A DNA stretch of 7,211 bases from Bacteroidales bacterium (GTDB lineage Bacteria; Bacteroidota; Bacteroidia; Bacteroidales; WRGA01), in NCBI GenBank assembly GCA_031279795.1, contig JAITHZ010000030.1, positions 1-7,211 of the forward strand. The letters run 5' to 3'. The translations under genes were made by a program, and so were the position numbers. Positions 6,375 to 7,211 of the stretch are shown here, one piece after another. How positions within the stretch are numbered: the stretch's first letter is position 1; each line of letters begins with the position of its first letter. The notes under the pieces are model-generated. The model did not search any database. It was not told the origin of the DNA and was given only the letters and a program-made list of their open reading frames with translations.

Positions 6375-7211
6375 ATGAGGAAAAATAAGTGCATTAGCCT
6401 ATTTTTACTGTTGCTGTTTGGTGTGGGAGCTTTTGCCCAACAAATTACGGTAAACGGTACAGTGACAGACGCATCCGACACCGGAAACTTGGTTGGAGTA
6501 AGCGTCGTTGTGAAAGGTACCTCACAAGGTACGGTTACGGATTTGGACGGAAATTACAGTTTGTCTGTTTCTCCCGGTGCTACCCTGGTGTTTCGCTATG
6601 TTGGTTACGCAGCGCAGGAAATAGCCGTGAAAAACAGAACCGTCATTCACGTTGCTTTGCAGAGCGACGAAAAAGCGTTAGACGAGGTAGTCGTAGTTGG
6701 CGTTTCCATGAAAAAAAGCGATTTGACCGGCGCTGTTGGAAGCGTTAGCGGCGCAGTATTAGCGGAAAAACCGGTTACAAGCATCAATGAAGCTTTGCAG
6801 GGACGAGTAGCGGGAGTATTGATTTCCAACGCTGCCAAGCCGGGCGATGATGCTTCCATACGCATTCGGGGTATCAACACGATTGACGGTTCTACCGACC
6901 CCATTTATGTAGTAGACGGTTTGGTAATGGATAATTTCGGTAGAGGTTTCAGTTCCATCAACTTGAATGATGTGGCTTCCATCGAAGTGCTGAAAGACGC
7001 TTCTTCCACCGCATTGTACGGTTCACGCGCTTCCAACGGCGTTATCTTGGTTACCACTAAAAAAGGGAAAGCCGGTGAGGGCAAAATAACTTACGATGGA
7101 TGGTTCGGCGTGCAATCTTACGCTAAATTGCCGAAAACCATGAATAGCAAACAATTGTTTGACTTGAGTCGAGATGCTGCCATGAATTCTTTTGATGCCT
7201 TACATCCCAAT
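6375..7211 (+). CDS. SusC/RagA-family TonB-dependent outer-membrane transporter, 3'-truncated by the window edge
   Basis: First 279 codons of an outer-membrane oligosaccharide importer that works with a SusD-like lipoprotein and is energised by TonB-ExbBD. ATG 6375 is fixed by an in-frame TAA at 6354-6356 and by the signal peptide it begins (residues 1-21, cleavage at AFA/QQ). A carboxypeptidase-regulatory-like beta-sandwich follows (about 24-100; VNGTVTD, GTVTDLDGNYSL, FRYVGY), then the TonB box LDEVVVVG (102-109). The plug domain (about 115-230) carries LQGRVAGV, IRIRGINT, PIYVVDGL, IEVLKDASSTALYGSRASNG and ILVTTKKG. The 22-stranded barrel is still to come, since family members are usually about 1000 residues. 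No STN domain precedes the TonB box, so it is not of the anti-sigma-signalling type. It lies 45 bp after the GH36 stop. The substrate cannot be read from this part; the enzyme neighbours suggest galactosylated mannan oligosaccharides. Confidence 0.95.
   Translation, partial: MRKNKCISLFLLLLFGVGAFAQQITVNGTVTDASDTGNLVGVSVVVKGTSQGTVTDLDGNYSLSVSPGATLVFRYVGYAAQEIAVKNRTVIHVALQSDEKALDEVVVVGVSMKKSDLTGAVGSVSGAVLAEKPVTSINEALQGRVAGVLISNAAKPGDDASIRIRGINTIDGSTDPIYVVDGLVMDNFGRGFSSINLNDVASIEVLKDASSTALYGSRASNGVILVTTKKGKAGEGKITYDGWFGVQSYAKLPKTMNSKQLFDLSRDAAMNSFDALHPN

Noticed and set aside
6647..6904. An 85-codon minus-strand open frame opposite the SusC-like gene
   Set aside because: It is antisense to the conserved TonB box and plug domain, so the plus-strand reading explains the sequence fully.

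Overview
This window is part of a polysaccharide utilization locus (PUL) from a member of the Bacteroidota, most likely Bacteroidales. The evidence is a SusC/RagA-type TonB-dependent transporter, a GH97 enzyme (a family concentrated in this phylum), A-rich leaders with no clear Shine-Dalgarno sequence, and a Bacteroides-type -7 element (TAnnTTTG). I cannot name the genus. All genes lie on the + strand and are tightly packed.

Layout: (1) 1-2085, the 3' four fifths of a GH2 beta-mannosidase whose start lies upstream of the window. (2) 2082-4028, a complete secreted GH97 enzyme. It overlaps the mannosidase stop by four bases (ATGA) and carries the residues of the retaining, alpha-galactosidase-type branch. 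(3) 4029-4154, the only sizeable intergenic gap (126 bp). It holds a perfect 10-bp direct repeat with a 21-bp period, a candidate promoter and a weak hairpin. (4) 4155-6329, a complete secreted GH36 alpha-galactosidase. (5) 6330-6374, a 45-bp AT-rich gap with no visible terminator or good promoter. (6) 6375-7211, the first 279 codons of a SusC-like transporter that runs off the right edge. A susD-like gene is expected next but is outside the window.

How the genes fit together: the set is what is needed to finish degradation of galactosylated beta-mannan oligosaccharides such as galactomannan or galactoglucomannan. SusC (with the expected SusD) would import oligosaccharides across the outer membrane. 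The GH36 and GH97 enzymes would strip alpha-linked galactose in the periplasm. The GH2 enzyme would release mannose from the non-reducing ends. No endo-mannanase (GH26, GH5 or GH113), epimerase, phosphorylase or sensor gene is visible here. The substrate is inferred from the gene combination and not shown directly.

Nothing here amounts to a wholly new system. The points most worth a second look are the direct repeat overlapping the candidate promoter ahead of the GH36 gene, the placement of that promoter before an enzyme gene instead of before susC, the pairing of two unrelated alpha-galactosidase families, and a 10-bp tandem duplication inside the GH36 signal-peptide codons, where loss or gain of one copy would break the frame.
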